DNA of 64,000 nucleotides from Bacteroidia bacterium (GTDB lineage Bacteria; Bacteroidota; Bacteroidia; B-17B0; Aurantibacillaceae): NCBI GenBank assembly GCA_022841465.1, contig JALHRL010000002.1, positions 215,793 to 279,792 of the forward strand, read 5' to 3'. Shown piece by piece: positions 28,533 to 39,407 of this stretch (position 1 is its first letter; each line of letters starts with the position of its first letter). The notes under the pieces were generated by a model. It saw only the letters and a program-made list of their open reading frames with translations, ran no database searches and was not told where the DNA came from. The position numbers and the translations under genes were made by a program.

Positions 28533-30464
28533 TTAATTGGTTGAAATCAACTTTCCGGATTGAACTAACTTTCCGTTTGATATCACTTTATAAAAATATA
28601 TACCGTTTGCTAAATGGTTTGTGTCTATAGTTGTATCATCTGCTAATAATTGTGTATTCATAACTTCTGTTCCCAGTGTGTTGTGAATTGTTATAACTGT
28701 GTTATTCAGCTGCTGTGTGTTTTTAACAGATATATTCAGTGTGTTTGAAAAAGGATTAGGATAAACTACAAAACCATTAGAGGTTGTAGTATAATACGAA
28801 ACACTATTTGGAGTAGCGCATAAAATAAGGGCAACGTTTGAAGATGTAAGTGCTGCAGCACAATCTCCGGAAACAACTACATTGTAATTGGAAGCAATAT
28901 CAGTTGCTAAAACCGGGTTAATGGTAAGCATTGCATATGTTGCTCCTGAAATGTTTCCTCCATTAACTAAATTTGTTGTACCTTTTCTCCATTGGTAAGT
29001 TAAACCCGGGCCAGTTGTTGAAACTACAAAACTTGCCAAATCTCCAATACATGCTGTTTGATCTGTAGGTTGAGAAGAAATATTTGGTGAACCAGATGTG
29101 TTAACAACAGTAACTGAACTAGTGCTAAATGCACCATCTGTTGTAAGTGCACGTCCAATTAAATTTACTCCGGTGTTTAAACTAACTGCACCGTTATTAG
29201 CAATAATGGTTCCCTTAAATTCAGAATAATTATCAATAATTACACTTCCATTAACCATCCAATAAACATTTCTTGCTTGAGCGCCATTTAGTAAAAGTAC
29301 TTTTGCATACGTGCTTGTAGACAATGCTCCAAAAATTTGTATTACAAAAACTGCGTTTGTGTTAAATTGAGCATTTAAGTACAAAGTATCTGTAAATGCA
29401 GTTGCGCCATTTAATCGGTAAACGTGTGGGGTTAGTGTAAGATTATTACCAAACTGTGCGGGGTATAATAATTCAATATCAAAGGAAAGCGTATTTAAAT
29501 ACGCATGAACGTTTAGAAGATCACTGGCACACGCACCCGTTGAGCCGTCAGGAATGGGATGAACCACACCATTTACAGATACTGTGCTAAAGCCTGTTGT
29601 TAAGCCAACGTTTGTTCCTATATCACCTGTAACAGTAGTGCTACCGGTATTGGTTACAGAACCGTTGCCCGAAAACAAAGCGTAACATGCAACAGAAGCT
29701 AATGTTGGAGAATTGGGCCCGGTTAAAACAATACTACCACAACCAATTGGTGTGTATGCCAAAATACCATCAACTGTAATTGCCCCTGCGGTAGAAAGTG
29801 CTCGGCCTTCTAAAGTGTCTCCAATACTTATATCAATCGCAGCATTATTAGCCACAATGGTACCTTTTAAACTTGATCCCGAAGCTAAACTTACTAAACC
29901 TTCTACTTTCCAGAAAACGTTACAGGCCTTAGCCCCATTAATTAATTTTACTTTAGAAGAAGCATTTGAAGAAAATGCACCTTGAATTTGAATTATAAAA
30001 ACAGCGTTTGCGTTTCCTTGTGCATTTAAAATAAGATCATTATTTAAGGTTGCGCTTGCGTTTATTGAATAAACCCCCGTTGTTAATATTTGACCATTAC
30101 CTAAAAGCGGAGCCGGAAAAAAAGTTGGTATAGCAACGTTTAATTGGTTATATAAATTTAATAAGTCAGCTGCAGCCTGGGCGCTAACTCCATTTTGATC
30201 ATTCATAACACCATCCACATTTCCAAAACCGGTGCTAGAACCATTATTTGTTCCAATATTTCCGGTTAAATGCGCTGTACTTGTGCCCATTTTAGTTACC
30301 GCACCAATTGTTGAAAAAAGTACAAAATTTGCTGTTGTTCCTAATGTTGGTGTTGGCACCTGCCCAAAAGATTTGGTAGTAAAACTTAAAAGAGCAAAAG
30401 ATATTGCAATATGTAGTAATTTTAATTTCATGTTGTTTGTTTTAATTTGTGAATTAATTTTCAC
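28533..30464 (-). CDS. Tandem DUF3494 (ice-binding-like) protein with T9SS C-terminal domain; true start likely 30431
   Basis: Two copies of (N)IGTNxGxxTGF ... domain; C-term VYPNPFSNTLNISV...GKLIST. Confidence 0.85.
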   Translation of the reverse strand: MKINSQIKTNNMKLKLLHIAISFALLSFTTKSFGQVPTPTLGTTANFVLFSTIGAVTKMGTSTAHLTGNIGTNNGSSTGFGNVDGVMNDQNGVSAQAAADLLNLYNQLNVAIPTFFPAPLLGNGQILTTGVYSINASATLNNDLILNAQGNANAVFIIQIQGAFSSNASSKVKLINGAKACNVFWKVEGLVSLASGSSLKGTIVANNAAIDISIGDTLEGRALSTAGAITVDGILAYTPIGCGSIVLTGPNSPTLASVACYALFSGNGSVTNTGSTTVTGDIGTNVGLTTGFSTVSVNGVVHPIPDGSTGACASDLLNVHAYLNTLSFDIELLYPAQFGNNLTLTPHVYRLNGATAFTDTLYLNAQFNTNAVFVIQIFGALSTSTYAKVLLLNGAQARNVYWMVNGSVIIDNYSEFKGTIIANNGAVSLNTGVNLIGRALTTDGAFSTSSVTVVNTSGSPNISSQPTDQTACIGDLASFVVSTTGPGLTYQWRKGTTNLVNGGNISGATYAMLTINPVLATDIASNYNVVVSGDCAAALTSSNVALILCATPNSVSYYTTTSNGFVVYPNPFSNTLNISVKNTQQLNNTVITIHNTLGTEVMNTQLLADDTTIDTNHLANGIYFYKVISNGKLVQSGKLISTN

Positions 30465-30468
30465 ACTT

Positions 30469-30534
30469 CAAATTTGATGAGTTTAATGCTATCATGTATT
30501 ATAGAATAATATTGATGAGTTACACATTTCACAT
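30469..30534 (-). promoter_or_regulatory. Promoter P2: -7 CAAATTTG (30469-30476) with boxes at 30498 and 30519
   Basis: ATTATAGAATAATATT and GTTACACATTTCACAT; 22/21 nt spacing. Confidence 0.5.
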
Positions 30535-30584
30535 ATTGTATAAGCATCAGCGGTGCTTTTTTCTAAAAGAAAGGAAACTAGCGT

Positions 30585-32228
30585 TTATTTAGTTTCTTTA
30601 GAATCGCTTTTTACAGCGCTCCAAAAAAACTTTCTAAATTTAAATTGAGGGTTTTTGATGGTGCCTGTTATTGGCAACTCTCCAACAACTTCTCCCTCTC
30701 TGTTAATCATAATATACAGCAATAAAGACACGGGTACTTTAATACTTCTTTTTTTATTTTTTTTCTTCTTCACCTTTGGGTTTAACAAAGAGAGGTGATT
30801 TCCGGATTCAATTTCTCCGTTGTTAATACTCCAATTTCCTTTACTATTTAAAATTCCGGATTCAAATGTGTAGGATGTATATTCAAAAATATATGGATTC
30901 ATTAATTTAAGTTGGAAATCATTTAAATCATATTTAAAAGAAATTTTATTAAAATCTAACGGGTTTAAACGCAAATAAACTTTTAAACTGGTTTTTGAAG
31001 TTGTATGGATACTTAAAAAAGCATTAATACTTTCGCTTTTCTTGCTGATTTTTTTAGAAACAATATTTATTGGGAATAAAAGCTTGCTAAATTTTCTTTG
31101 ATTTCTACCATCAGATATTCTTACATTTCCAGAATCAATTCTAAACACATCCACTAAATAGTTGCTCTTTTTAAAATTTTGAGAAAGCATTTTTAAATAG
31201 GACGATATTTCAATTACTAAATTAAATTCTTCTGAATTAGGTTTTGTTAGTTTAGAAATATTTCTTCCTAACAAAATTTGAAAATTATCCAAAGAATCAT
31301 AAACTGTATAATTAATAAAAGGCGATTTTAAAATAACGGAATCATAGGTAAATATTTTCTTCTTAGGGCTCACTTCCTTCAAACATAAAAGCAATGAGTT
31401 AAATGAAATCAAATCTGAAGAGTCATTATTACTACAATGCAAACTAGAAAGATTTATAATTCCACTATTTGTAACATTATCTCTTTTGCCAAAGATTCCT
31501 TTTGATTTAAAATCGGCATTAAGTGTAGCGCTAAAACGAATTTGAGGCACCAACACTTTCATATATTGTTCTACAATATTCAAATCAAAGTTTTCCACTT
31601 TTACTTCTGCCTGATAACTTTTTTCTTTATACAAATAACCTACGCTGCCTTTAACGTTTCCGTTTTCCAGACTATTTTTAAATACAAAATCTATATTAAT
31701 TCCTTCATTAAGGATTTTATTATTGATAACTAAATTAATATTCTTTATACCAAATTTTATTGGTAGTGTTTCCTCCAGAAACAAAAACGAGCCATCTACT
31801 ACTCTTATCTCCTTCCAATTCAATTTCATTGAGCTGTTTGCAAAATTGGTTTTGCTAAATAGTTTTTGTGCTAAATCTGTATAATTTAGTTTAGATTTAT
31901 TTTTTAATACTTTAACTCTTGGTTGATTTACTTCTATACCACTAAAATCATATTCATTAAATAATAATTTAAGAAAATGGATTTTTGAAGTAATTGTTTT
32001 TATGGAAATAAAAACACTGTCGCTTTTGAGCTCATACACCTTTAGTTCATTCACTATAATTTTACCGGTTATAAAATTTATATGCACGGACTTGGTTTTT
32101 ATTTCGCGTCCTGTATAAACAACATCGTATTTTTCAATTAAATGTTTTACGATGTATGGGGCAGCTATTAAAAAAATTAAGAAGGCTGTTAAAATAATTC
32201 CAACTGCTTTCCATATCACCTTTCTCAA
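30585..32228 (-). CDS. AsmA/DUF748-like protein
   Basis: N-terminal TM, long repetitive beta-rich region. Confidence 0.6.
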   Translation of the reverse strand: MRKVIWKAVGIILTAFLIFLIAAPYIVKHLIEKYDVVYTGREIKTKSVHINFITGKIIVNELKVYELKSDSVFISIKTITSKIHFLKLLFNEYDFSGIEVNQPRVKVLKNKSKLNYTDLAQKLFSKTNFANSSMKLNWKEIRVVDGSFLFLEETLPIKFGIKNINLVINNKILNEGINIDFVFKNSLENGNVKGSVGYLYKEKSYQAEVKVENFDLNIVEQYMKVLVPQIRFSATLNADFKSKGIFGKRDNVTNSGIINLSSLHCSNNDSSDLISFNSLLLCLKEVSPKKKIFTYDSVILKSPFINYTVYDSLDNFQILLGRNISKLTKPNSEEFNLVIEISSYLKMLSQNFKKSNYLVDVFRIDSGNVRISDGRNQRKFSKLLFPINIVSKKISKKSESINAFLSIHTTSKTSLKVYLRLNPLDFNKISFKYDLNDFQLKLMNPYIFEYTSYTFESGILNSKGNWSINNGEIESGNHLSLLNPKVKKKKNKKRSIKVPVSLLLYIMINREGEVVGELPITGTIKNPQFKFRKFFWSAVKSDSKETK

Positions 32229-34261
32229 TTTTCAACTCCAATAATTTCAAATTCTACTCGTCTATTCAATTGTCTACCATAAGTATCATCTGTACCATCT
32301 TCGTTTTTATTAGCTGTAAAGGGCTGTAGTTCTCCATAACCTTTTGCAGAAATTTGATCTTTAAAAACCCCTTCTGCAACCAATCTGTCAACCACTACCT
32401 GAGCTCTTTCTTCAGATAATTTTTGGTTATATGCTACGTCCCCTTTTTCGTCTGTGTGTCCTGAAATTTGTACCCTCATGTAAGGGTTTGTCTTTAACAA
32501 GGTTATTAAATTTCTTAATTCAACATTTGATGTTTTACTAAGTATTGCTTTGTCAAAATCAAAGAAAATATTATTTAAAACTATTTTTGATCCAACAACA
32601 ATAGGTTTTAAGTAAATAGGTTGAAATATTTCATAATAGTTTGTTTCCTTTGCAATCTTTCTATTTTGAGAATAAAACAAATGGTTTTCGGCGTAATACG
32701 TAATGTTATAATTTTTACCTGGAGTAAGTATAAATAAAAACTGCCCGGTTACTTCATTTGCTTTAAAAACACCTAAAACTTCTTCTGTTTCATTATCTGT
32801 TATTGTTATCAATACGTTTTTTGCAGGTAAGCCGGAAGTTTCTATAACATTTCCTTTAATTAATGTAATTGGAGTTTCCTTTCGTTCCATAAATGTTGCC
32901 ATGTAAATATCCATATCTCCCATTCCTCCTTCTCTAAAGGAAGAGAAATAAGCGGTTCGGTTATTTGGACTAAGTACATAATAAATATCATCATCGGTAG
33001 TGTTTAAAGGATATCCCAAATTTTCGGGAACTGACCAGGTTCCGCTCGTGGATTTTATGGAAGTAAAAACATCAAAGCCTCCCATAGAATTGTGTCCGTT
33101 TGAACTGAACGTTAATGAAATTCCATCAGGATGTATAAAGGGAGCATCTTCATCATAAATAGTATTAATTGTTTTGCCCATGTTTTCTGATAGCCCCCAT
33201 TCTCCATTTGGCATTCGTTTGCTTGTATACAAATCTCTTCCGCCAAAGCCACCGGGCTTATTGCTTATAAAATAAATTGTATTTCCGTCTGCTGAAATAA
33301 TAGCACTTGGTTCCCAGTATTTTGAATTAATGTTTTCATTTAATTTAACAGGCTTAGACCATTCTTTGCCTTTTAATGTAGTACTGTAAATGTTTCCATC
33401 TCCATCATCATCTTTATATATAAGTATCGTTTGTCCATCGGGCGATAAACCAACAGTTGCCTCATGTTGTTCGGTATTAATTGGCGCTCCAATGCTTTTT
33501 GCTTCCGACCATACCGAATTGGTTTTAACCGACATGTAAATATCTTCCATATGGTTCCCTTCTTCATCGCGCAAAATTCCGGTTGTTTCAATACGTCTTG
33601 TTGTAAAAAACATTGTATTTTGATCGGCACTTAATACAGGTGAATAATCAGAGTAGGTAGAGTTTATATTATTACCCAATGATTCTATTTTTATTTTTAT
33701 TGGCTTTTTTAGTAGTTGCTTCCCGCTTAAACACATCTCTATTTTATGCACGGCCTCTTGCTTTCTTTCTTTATCTGCTTTACTTTCTTTCTTTATAACT
33801 ACAAGATATTTTTTATACGTTACAATTGCTTTGTCAAACTGATAATCGAGATGATAAGCATCTCCTAAATATTTAATGGCTGCTACCGGTGCTTTTCGCT
33901 CCTTATAAGAATTGCCCTGGTAATTATTAGTTACAGAACTTGCTGCCTTTTTAAAATAATAAATGCATTCTGCTTTTTTTCTTCTGGAGTTTTGATAACA
34001 AACACCTAACTTAAATGCTAAATTCATATTTGTAGTATCCACTAAAAATAACTTTAAGAATATTGGAATTGCCTTTTCGTAGCCCGCCTTTGAAATTAAC
34101 AGAGATTCAAACTTCCCATCCAGATAGTACTTTTCGTAAATTTTGTTTGCAAAATTAAAATCATTTTCAAAATTTTCGGAGCCTCCTTGCCCTCGTATGT
34201 TTGATAAACTGAATAAGTAAATAATTAGTAAGTATTTTCGTGCGTTTATTACTGGTTTCAT
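32225..34261 (-). CDS. OmpA family protein with PD40-type repeats
   Basis: YSPVLSADQNTMFFTTRR, FSSNGHNSMGGFDVF, C-term OmpA ISGHTDEKGDVAYNQKLSEERAQVV. Confidence 0.92.
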   Translation of the reverse strand: MKPVINARKYLLIIYLFSLSNIRGQGGSENFENDFNFANKIYEKYYLDGKFESLLISKAGYEKAIPIFLKLFLVDTTNMNLAFKLGVCYQNSRRKKAECIYYFKKAASSVTNNYQGNSYKERKAPVAAIKYLGDAYHLDYQFDKAIVTYKKYLVVIKKESKADKERKQEAVHKIEMCLSGKQLLKKPIKIKIESLGNNINSTYSDYSPVLSADQNTMFFTTRRIETTGILRDEEGNHMEDIYMSVKTNSVWSEAKSIGAPINTEQHEATVGLSPDGQTILIYKDDDGDGNIYSTTLKGKEWSKPVKLNENINSKYWEPSAIISADGNTIYFISNKPGGFGGRDLYTSKRMPNGEWGLSENMGKTINTIYDEDAPFIHPDGISLTFSSNGHNSMGGFDVFTSIKSTSGTWSVPENLGYPLNTTDDDIYYVLSPNNRTAYFSSFREGGMGDMDIYMATFMERKETPITLIKGNVIETSGLPAKNVLITITDNETEEVLGVFKANEVTGQFLFILTPGKNYNITYYAENHLFYSQNRKIAKETNYYEIFQPIYLKPIVVGSKIVLNNIFFDFDKAILSKTSNVELRNLITLLKTNPYMRVQISGHTDEKGDVAYNQKLSEERAQVVVDRLVAEGVFKDQISAKGYGELQPFTANKNEDGTDDTYGRQLNRRVEFEIIGVEN

Positions 34262-34329
34262 TTTTTTAATTCTTTTTAATTAAAGTTCTTCAAATAACTT
34301 AATGCCATTGAAGTGATATATTATCCACA

Positions 34330-34395
34330 CAAATTTCATAAAATCAATCCCTTTGTTTGTTACATTATAATTACAGTATCTTACATCATTTTTAC
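34330..34395 (-). promoter_or_regulatory. Promoter P3: -7 GAAATTTG (34330-34337) with boxes at 34359 and 34380
   Basis: GTTACATTATAATTAC and CTTACATCATTTTTAC; 22/21 nt spacing. Confidence 0.55.
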
Positions 34396-34434
34396 TTATA
34401 ATTTTAAATAATAAAAAGTGTAAATACTTTAAAT

Positions 34435-34460
34435 AAAAAACCACCTTATTATCGGTGGCT
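34435..34460 (-). terminator. Rho-independent terminator of 34482-36563 gene
   Basis: CCACC TTATTATC GGTGG with T-tract on minus strand. Confidence 0.65.
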
Positions 34461-34481
34461 TTCTATACACTATTCACTAAA

Positions 34482-36563
34482 CTATTTCTGTGGTATTATA
34501 TCAATTACAACGGAACGGTTATAAAAACGCTCTTCCGGAAATTTATTATCAAATTGAGATAATTTATCGTCTTCGCCAAAACCGTAAGTTTCAAACTTCA
34601 CATCTTTTCTTCCTGCATTTGCTAAGCTTTTTTCAAGAATAGATTTTACTTCGTTTGCTCTTAACATAGATATTTTAAGATTGTTATTTTCTTCACCTAT
34701 TATATCGGTGTATCCGGCAATAATAACGGTTCCGTTTTTGGGTATTTTTGGTGTAACTATATCGGTTAAATATCTTTCATAAGTTTTAGTAACATCTGTT
34801 TCATTATAATCAAAAAGCACACTGTAACGCATCCCTTGTTCGTTCACAGATGGTTTCCATAGCACCATATGAACATTTGTTTCTTTTCTAACTTCTTTGC
34901 TATCTTTTGTTTTACCAATCATTACTACTTTATAATATCCTTCAGGTCTGGTGCCCATAATTAGTTTACCGGGTATGGTAACGTGGTTTGATGTGTAGGG
35001 TCCAAAATTTTGCATTGCTCCTTTTTCATCTGTTATTTCTGCATTCCATGATACAAGGTTATCCATATCACCATCCACGTTAAATGTAACATAACTATCT
35101 AATGGGGCTTCTTGTAGCGCATCAATTTCAACAGGCAGTAAAGGCGCATTTCCGGTCTGAAATTCCATTAATAAGGTTGGTGAAACTGTTTCTATTGTAA
35201 CCCTTCTGTTTCCTTCCGCTAAAAGATCTAATTCTTTTGTTCCACCTTTTAACTCAGAAGGAATAGTTGGTTTATCATTTCCTATAGTTGTAATTCTGTT
35301 GGGTTCTATTCCCCAAACATCTACTAAATATTTTTTTACCGATTCTGCCATTGCCTTTCCTTCAGTAGAATTATTATCAGCAGAGCCCACTAAAGTAATG
35401 GTAGTGGTAGGTTTTTTGTTCATTCTGTCACCCAAAATATTTAGCAAATTATAATAGGCTATCATTTGTCTATCTGAACGACCCGATAATTTCTTTGGTT
35501 TAAATTCTTCTAACTGATCTGTTTTAAATTTTGTTACTTCTCCTTTTTTAAGAAGTACATAACGATCGGGGATTTCTGATGAGCCCAAATCAAAAAACAC
35601 ATAATTTCTTATTGGAAATGTTTCTCTAACTTTTCGTTGGGTTGGAACATTTTTCGGTGCCATTACAGAAAAATTAATTTTTGAATCAACCGGTATTGCT
35701 GTTTTTATAACGGCTAATGATTCGTACAACACTGTATCTCTTTGCTGATCTTTTCCGCGTCCGAATTTTAAAGAAGCGCCGCCTCTTAACGTTGTTATGT
35801 TCCATGTTTCAATAGTGCGTGGTGATTGCCCGAAATAAGGATGAAAAGATACAAAAGGTGAAAAAACAAGTTGATTTTGTTTAACCTTGTTAGTTAACGT
35901 AATATCATAACCTACGCCTACTTGCATTGAAAAAAGTGTTTGATTTAAATCACTAAAATCTCCATTAATTTCCGGATCTTGTGCTTGTTCAGGATAATCC
36001 GGATTGGCAACTAATTGATAAGTAAATGATTTTTCTTGAAGAAAAGCTACACGCGGCCCTGCATAAATAAACAATCCGCTTTTAAATGGCGCAAAACGCA
36101 AACTGGGTTCAATACTAATGTAACTTAATTTTGTACTTAATTCATTTGGACAATTACAAGGAGAAATAACCTCGTTAAATTCACCTTTACGGCTGTCGTA
36201 TCCTCCTTGTAACATTACACCCCATCTTGAATTAGCACGATGAAACTCAATTTGTGGTCCTAAAAACAAACCCGTGCCCATGCCTTCATGAAATGGAACA
36301 GGTATAGAAAGATTAGCATTTAATTTTTGTGTTGAGCCTTGGTAAAAATTAAAATTAGCTCCTCCGGCAACACCAAACCACCAAGATGGCGTTGTGTATC
36401 TTGGCGCATTTGTTTCAACCGTTGTTATGGTAGATGTACTTTGTGCATTTAATTTAATTTGCAAACCGCTAACTATTAATATAGCTGTTACAACTTGCTT
36501 TAATTTTTGCGACAAAAAAAACTTAAAATTTACGTTTCTTTTTATTTTGTTATTTGTTTTCAT
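34482..36563 (-). CDS. OmpA-like outer-membrane protein
   Basis: Barrel N-terminus, two OmpA-like peptidoglycan-binding segments (GSADNNSTEGKAMAESVKKYL; IAGYTDIIGEENNNLKISMLRANEV). Confidence 0.85.
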   Translation of the reverse strand: MKTNNKIKRNVNFKFFLSQKLKQVVTAILIVSGLQIKLNAQSTSTITTVETNAPRYTTPSWWFGVAGGANFNFYQGSTQKLNANLSIPVPFHEGMGTGLFLGPQIEFHRANSRWGVMLQGGYDSRKGEFNEVISPCNCPNELSTKLSYISIEPSLRFAPFKSGLFIYAGPRVAFLQEKSFTYQLVANPDYPEQAQDPEINGDFSDLNQTLFSMQVGVGYDITLTNKVKQNQLVFSPFVSFHPYFGQSPRTIETWNITTLRGGASLKFGRGKDQQRDTVLYESLAVIKTAIPVDSKINFSVMAPKNVPTQRKVRETFPIRNYVFFDLGSSEIPDRYVLLKKGEVTKFKTDQLEEFKPKKLSGRSDRQMIAYYNLLNILGDRMNKKPTTTITLVGSADNNSTEGKAMAESVKKYLVDVWGIEPNRITTIGNDKPTIPSELKGGTKELDLLAEGNRRVTIETVSPTLLMEFQTGNAPLLPVEIDALQEAPLDSYVTFNVDGDMDNLVSWNAEITDEKGAMQNFGPYTSNHVTIPGKLIMGTRPEGYYKVVMIGKTKDSKEVRKETNVHMVLWKPSVNEQGMRYSVLFDYNETDVTKTYERYLTDIVTPKIPKNGTVIIAGYTDIIGEENNNLKISMLRANEVKSILEKSLANAGRKDVKFETYGFGEDDKLSQFDNKFPEERFYNRSVVIDIIPQK

Positions 36564-36598
36564 GTATACTTTTTTATAAATGTTTTTCTAATAAATAA

Positions 36599-38638
36599 TT
36601 AAGGTTTATTAATGATGTTTGTGCTGGTCATAACTACTGAGCCATTTCTACAAAGCATTCTGCCAACAGCTGTTGCTCCAGAGTTCATGGTGATAGAAGT
36701 AAGTGCTAAAATATTTCCTTTAAAAGAAGTAAAATCGCCAATGGTAGCTGAGCTTCCGGTTTGCCAAAAAATATTTTTAGCTTGAGCACCGCCAATTAAA
36801 ATTACATTACCTCCCGCACCACCAACAGTTGTAAAACCGGATGCAATTTGAAATATCCAAACAGCGTTCGGGTCTCCTTGTGCATCTAATGTTAGGTCGC
36901 CTGATTGAATTAATAAAGATGACATTGTTTTATAAATTCCGGGGGCTAAAGTTTGGCCTCCAAGATCACCGGAAACAGTTGCCGGAGCAGGAGACGTTGC
37001 CGCTTCTGCAAAAAGATATGCTGCTGTAAGATCTGCTTTAGCTTGCGTTAACATTGCCGCAACACCTACAGGCAAAGCATCGTCAGAAGCATATATAGCC
37101 CCATTTACAATTGTTGCAGGAGGAAATCCTGTAACAGAAGAACGAACACCAGGACTAATACCTACATCTAAATTATTAATTACACTAAAGCCTGCGTTAT
37201 TACTAACGCCAACACCTGCAATAATTCCAAAACGAGCAACAGTACCTAATGTAACTGTTGCAGGGCCAGAAGGAGGAATTGTAGAAAAGGTCCAAACGTA
37301 ATTAGATGCAAGAGGTGTGCCGGCTAAGTTTTTTGCACCGATTGTAATTGTTGCCGTGTAATTTGTTCCGCTTAAAAGATTTGAAGATGGTTGAAAAGTA
37401 GCAACATTGTTTATGTAAGAAACATTACCGGCAAGCGATATATTGTTACCATATTTTATTGTAAAATTAGTTCCGTTAATCGTTAATGGATCCATTGCCA
37501 TATTAAAACTTGCGGTTGCATTACTTGATAATGGAACAGCAGTTGCAGCGTTTAATGGCGTTGTTGAAACTACTGAAGGTGTAACAACAGCAACCGTTGC
37601 GGTAGTAAATACCCAAACATAATTATTTGCTAATGAGGTGCCGGCTAAATTTTTTGCTCCAGTGGTTATTGTTGCCGTATAATTTGTGTTAGATAATAAA
37701 GCTACTGTTGGGTCAAAATATGCAGTAGTCCCCGTATAAGTTACATTACCACTAACTGAATTAAGCCCTTCTTTTAAAGTAAAGGTTGTTCCGTTAATTG
37801 TAGAAGCATCCATTGGTGTGCTAAAATTTGCACTAATGGTTTTGCTTAAAATAACATTTAGTTCATTGTTAATTGGATCGGTTGATATAACCGAAGGAGC
37901 TGTAACGGAACCGGTGGTAAACGACCAAACATAATTATTAGATAAAGGGGTGCCGGCTAAATTTTTTGCTCCGGTGGTTATTGTTGCATTATAAACTGTA
38001 TTTACAGAAAATGAATTGGTAGGCGAAAAGGAAACAACCGTTCCGCTATAAGAAACTATACCTGTTAATACACTTGCTCCTTGCTTTAAAATAATATTAG
38101 TAGAGTTAATTGTTGCAGGATCCATAGGCATATTAAAATTTGCTGATACAACTTTGTTTAACACTACCGCGGTTTCTAAATTAGCCGGATCGGTGGAAGT
38201 TACAATTGGTGCAATAGTAGCGCCTGTGCTAAATGACCAAACATAATTCGTTTGTAAAGCATTGCCTAATTTATCCTTTACTGTGGCATAAACAGTTGCA
38301 ACGTAAGTTGTATTTGGCGTTAAACTTGATGTTGGTGTAAAGCTGATTGTTGGGCTAGTTCCATTAAACACTAAGGTACCAGCAATTTTTGTAGCGCCTT
38401 GCAAATTAAACGAAGCTTGACTAAATGTTGCAGGATCCATTAGCTCATTAAACGTTACCGTTATTACTTTGTTTAAAGCAACACCGGTAGCTAAGTTTAA
38501 TGGATCGGTTGATATAACTGTTGGGCAAACTCCCTCTATGGGTACATACTTATCTTTTTTACACCCAAGAAATAATCCGGTGAATAAAACACCCACTATT
38601 GCTGTTAATAAAAATATTCTTGATTTTGATTGTTTCAT
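36599..38638 (-). CDS. Lipoprotein with four Ig-like (Big_5) repeats and C-terminal DUF3494 domain
   Basis: Lipobox LFLGCKKD; four STDPxNxATxVxLxKxIxAxFN...M repeats; DUF3494 FGIIAGVGVSNN... Confidence 0.88.
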   Translation of the reverse strand: MKQSKSRIFLLTAIVGVLFTGLFLGCKKDKYVPIEGVCPTVISTDPLNLATGVALNKVITVTFNELMDPATFSQASFNLQGATKIAGTLVFNGTSPTISFTPTSSLTPNTTYVATVYATVKDKLGNALQTNYVWSFSTGATIAPIVTSTDPANLETAVVLNKVVSANFNMPMDPATINSTNIILKQGASVLTGIVSYSGTVVSFSPTNSFSVNTVYNATITTGAKNLAGTPLSNNYVWSFTTGSVTAPSVISTDPINNELNVILSKTISANFSTPMDASTINGTTFTLKEGLNSVSGNVTYTGTTAYFDPTVALLSNTNYTATITTGAKNLAGTSLANNYVWVFTTATVAVVTPSVVSTTPLNAATAVPLSSNATASFNMAMDPLTINGTNFTIKYGNNISLAGNVSYINNVATFQPSSNLLSGTNYTATITIGAKNLAGTPLASNYVWTFSTIPPSGPATVTLGTVARFGIIAGVGVSNNAGFSVINNLDVGISPGVRSSVTGFPPATIVNGAIYASDDALPVGVAAMLTQAKADLTAAYLFAEAATSPAPATVSGDLGGQTLAPGIYKTMSSLLIQSGDLTLDAQGDPNAVWIFQIASGFTTVGGAGGNVILIGGAQAKNIFWQTGSSATIGDFTSFKGNILALTSITMNSGATAVGRMLCRNGSVVMTSTNIINKP
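37260..38560 (-). repeat. Four tandem intragenic Ig-domain DNA repeats, about 310-320 bp each
   Basis: Conserved tracts such as GTGCCGGCTAAATTTTTTGCTCC recur near 37320, 37640, 37955. Confidence 0.75.
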
Positions 38639-38748
38639 TTTTTCTGATTATTTAGTTTAATTTTATTATTTATTTCAATTTCTTAAGGAATAAGTAGCAC
38701 AACTTTTAATAAAGTACAATAATTTATTCCTTGATAATTTTAACTACG

Positions 38749-38814
38749 CAAATATGAGGATGTAATTACAAGTACTTGTTACACAATTCAACAGATACTT
38801 TGTATCATTTACTT
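38749..38814 (-). promoter_or_regulatory. Promoter P4: -7 CATATTTG (38749-38756) with boxes at 38778 and 38799
   Basis: GTTACACAATTCAACA and TTTGTATCATTTACTT; 22/21 nt spacing. Confidence 0.5.
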
Positions 38815-38975
38815 TAAATCCATGAAATGCATTGTGAGGTTTTATAAGTGAATTCTTTGACTATTTCTAAGACTTAAATAGTTAACTCGAGTTAGCATTT
38901 TCTGAGTAATCATAACAGAAAAGACAGATACTATCTATAGTAAGTTCTTAGAAGAATAAAAAGTATAGTGTACTA

Positions 38976-39407
38976 CTACATCCTGTTCATATACCAGTTC
39001 AATTCTTTCTCCATTGCTCTATATTTTAAGATAGAAAGAATTATTTTTTGCAATCGAAATATAACGGTTTCGCTTTTTACTACATAATCAAATGCTTTAT
39101 GCTGCATACAACTAACCGCTACTTCAATTTTATCTTGAGAGGATAACATAATAACGGAAATAGATTTATTATACTTCTTTATCTTGTCCAATGTTTCTAT
39201 ACCATTCATTGCATTTCTATCCACTCCATTTAAATGGTAATCTAAAATTACTACATCCGGGTTATGTGATATATAATCTATACATGCTTCTCCGGTTGAA
39301 TATGTTTCAATTAAAAAATCTGTATTATTATTAAATTCAATTTCCAATGATTTCAGAAACAATGCGTCATCATCTACCAAAAATATTTTTACTTTTCCTG
39401 TTTCCAT
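38976..39407 (-). CDS. Stand-alone receiver (REC) domain response regulator
   Basis: VKIFLVDDDALFLKSL, DVVILDYHLNG, VIMLSSQDK. Confidence 0.92.
   Translation of the reverse strand: METGKVKIFLVDDDALFLKSLEIEFNNNTDFLIETYSTGEACIDYISHNPDVVILDYHLNGVDRNAMNGIETLDKIKKYNKSISVIMLSSQDKIEVAVSCMQHKAFDYVVKSETVIFRLQKIILSILKYRAMEKELNWYMNRM

Noticed and set aside
37260-38560. Regular repeats of about 315 bp considered as a mobile or CRISPR-like array
   Set aside because: They are in-frame Ig-domain repeats within one CDS, with no short conserved repeat/unique spacer pattern
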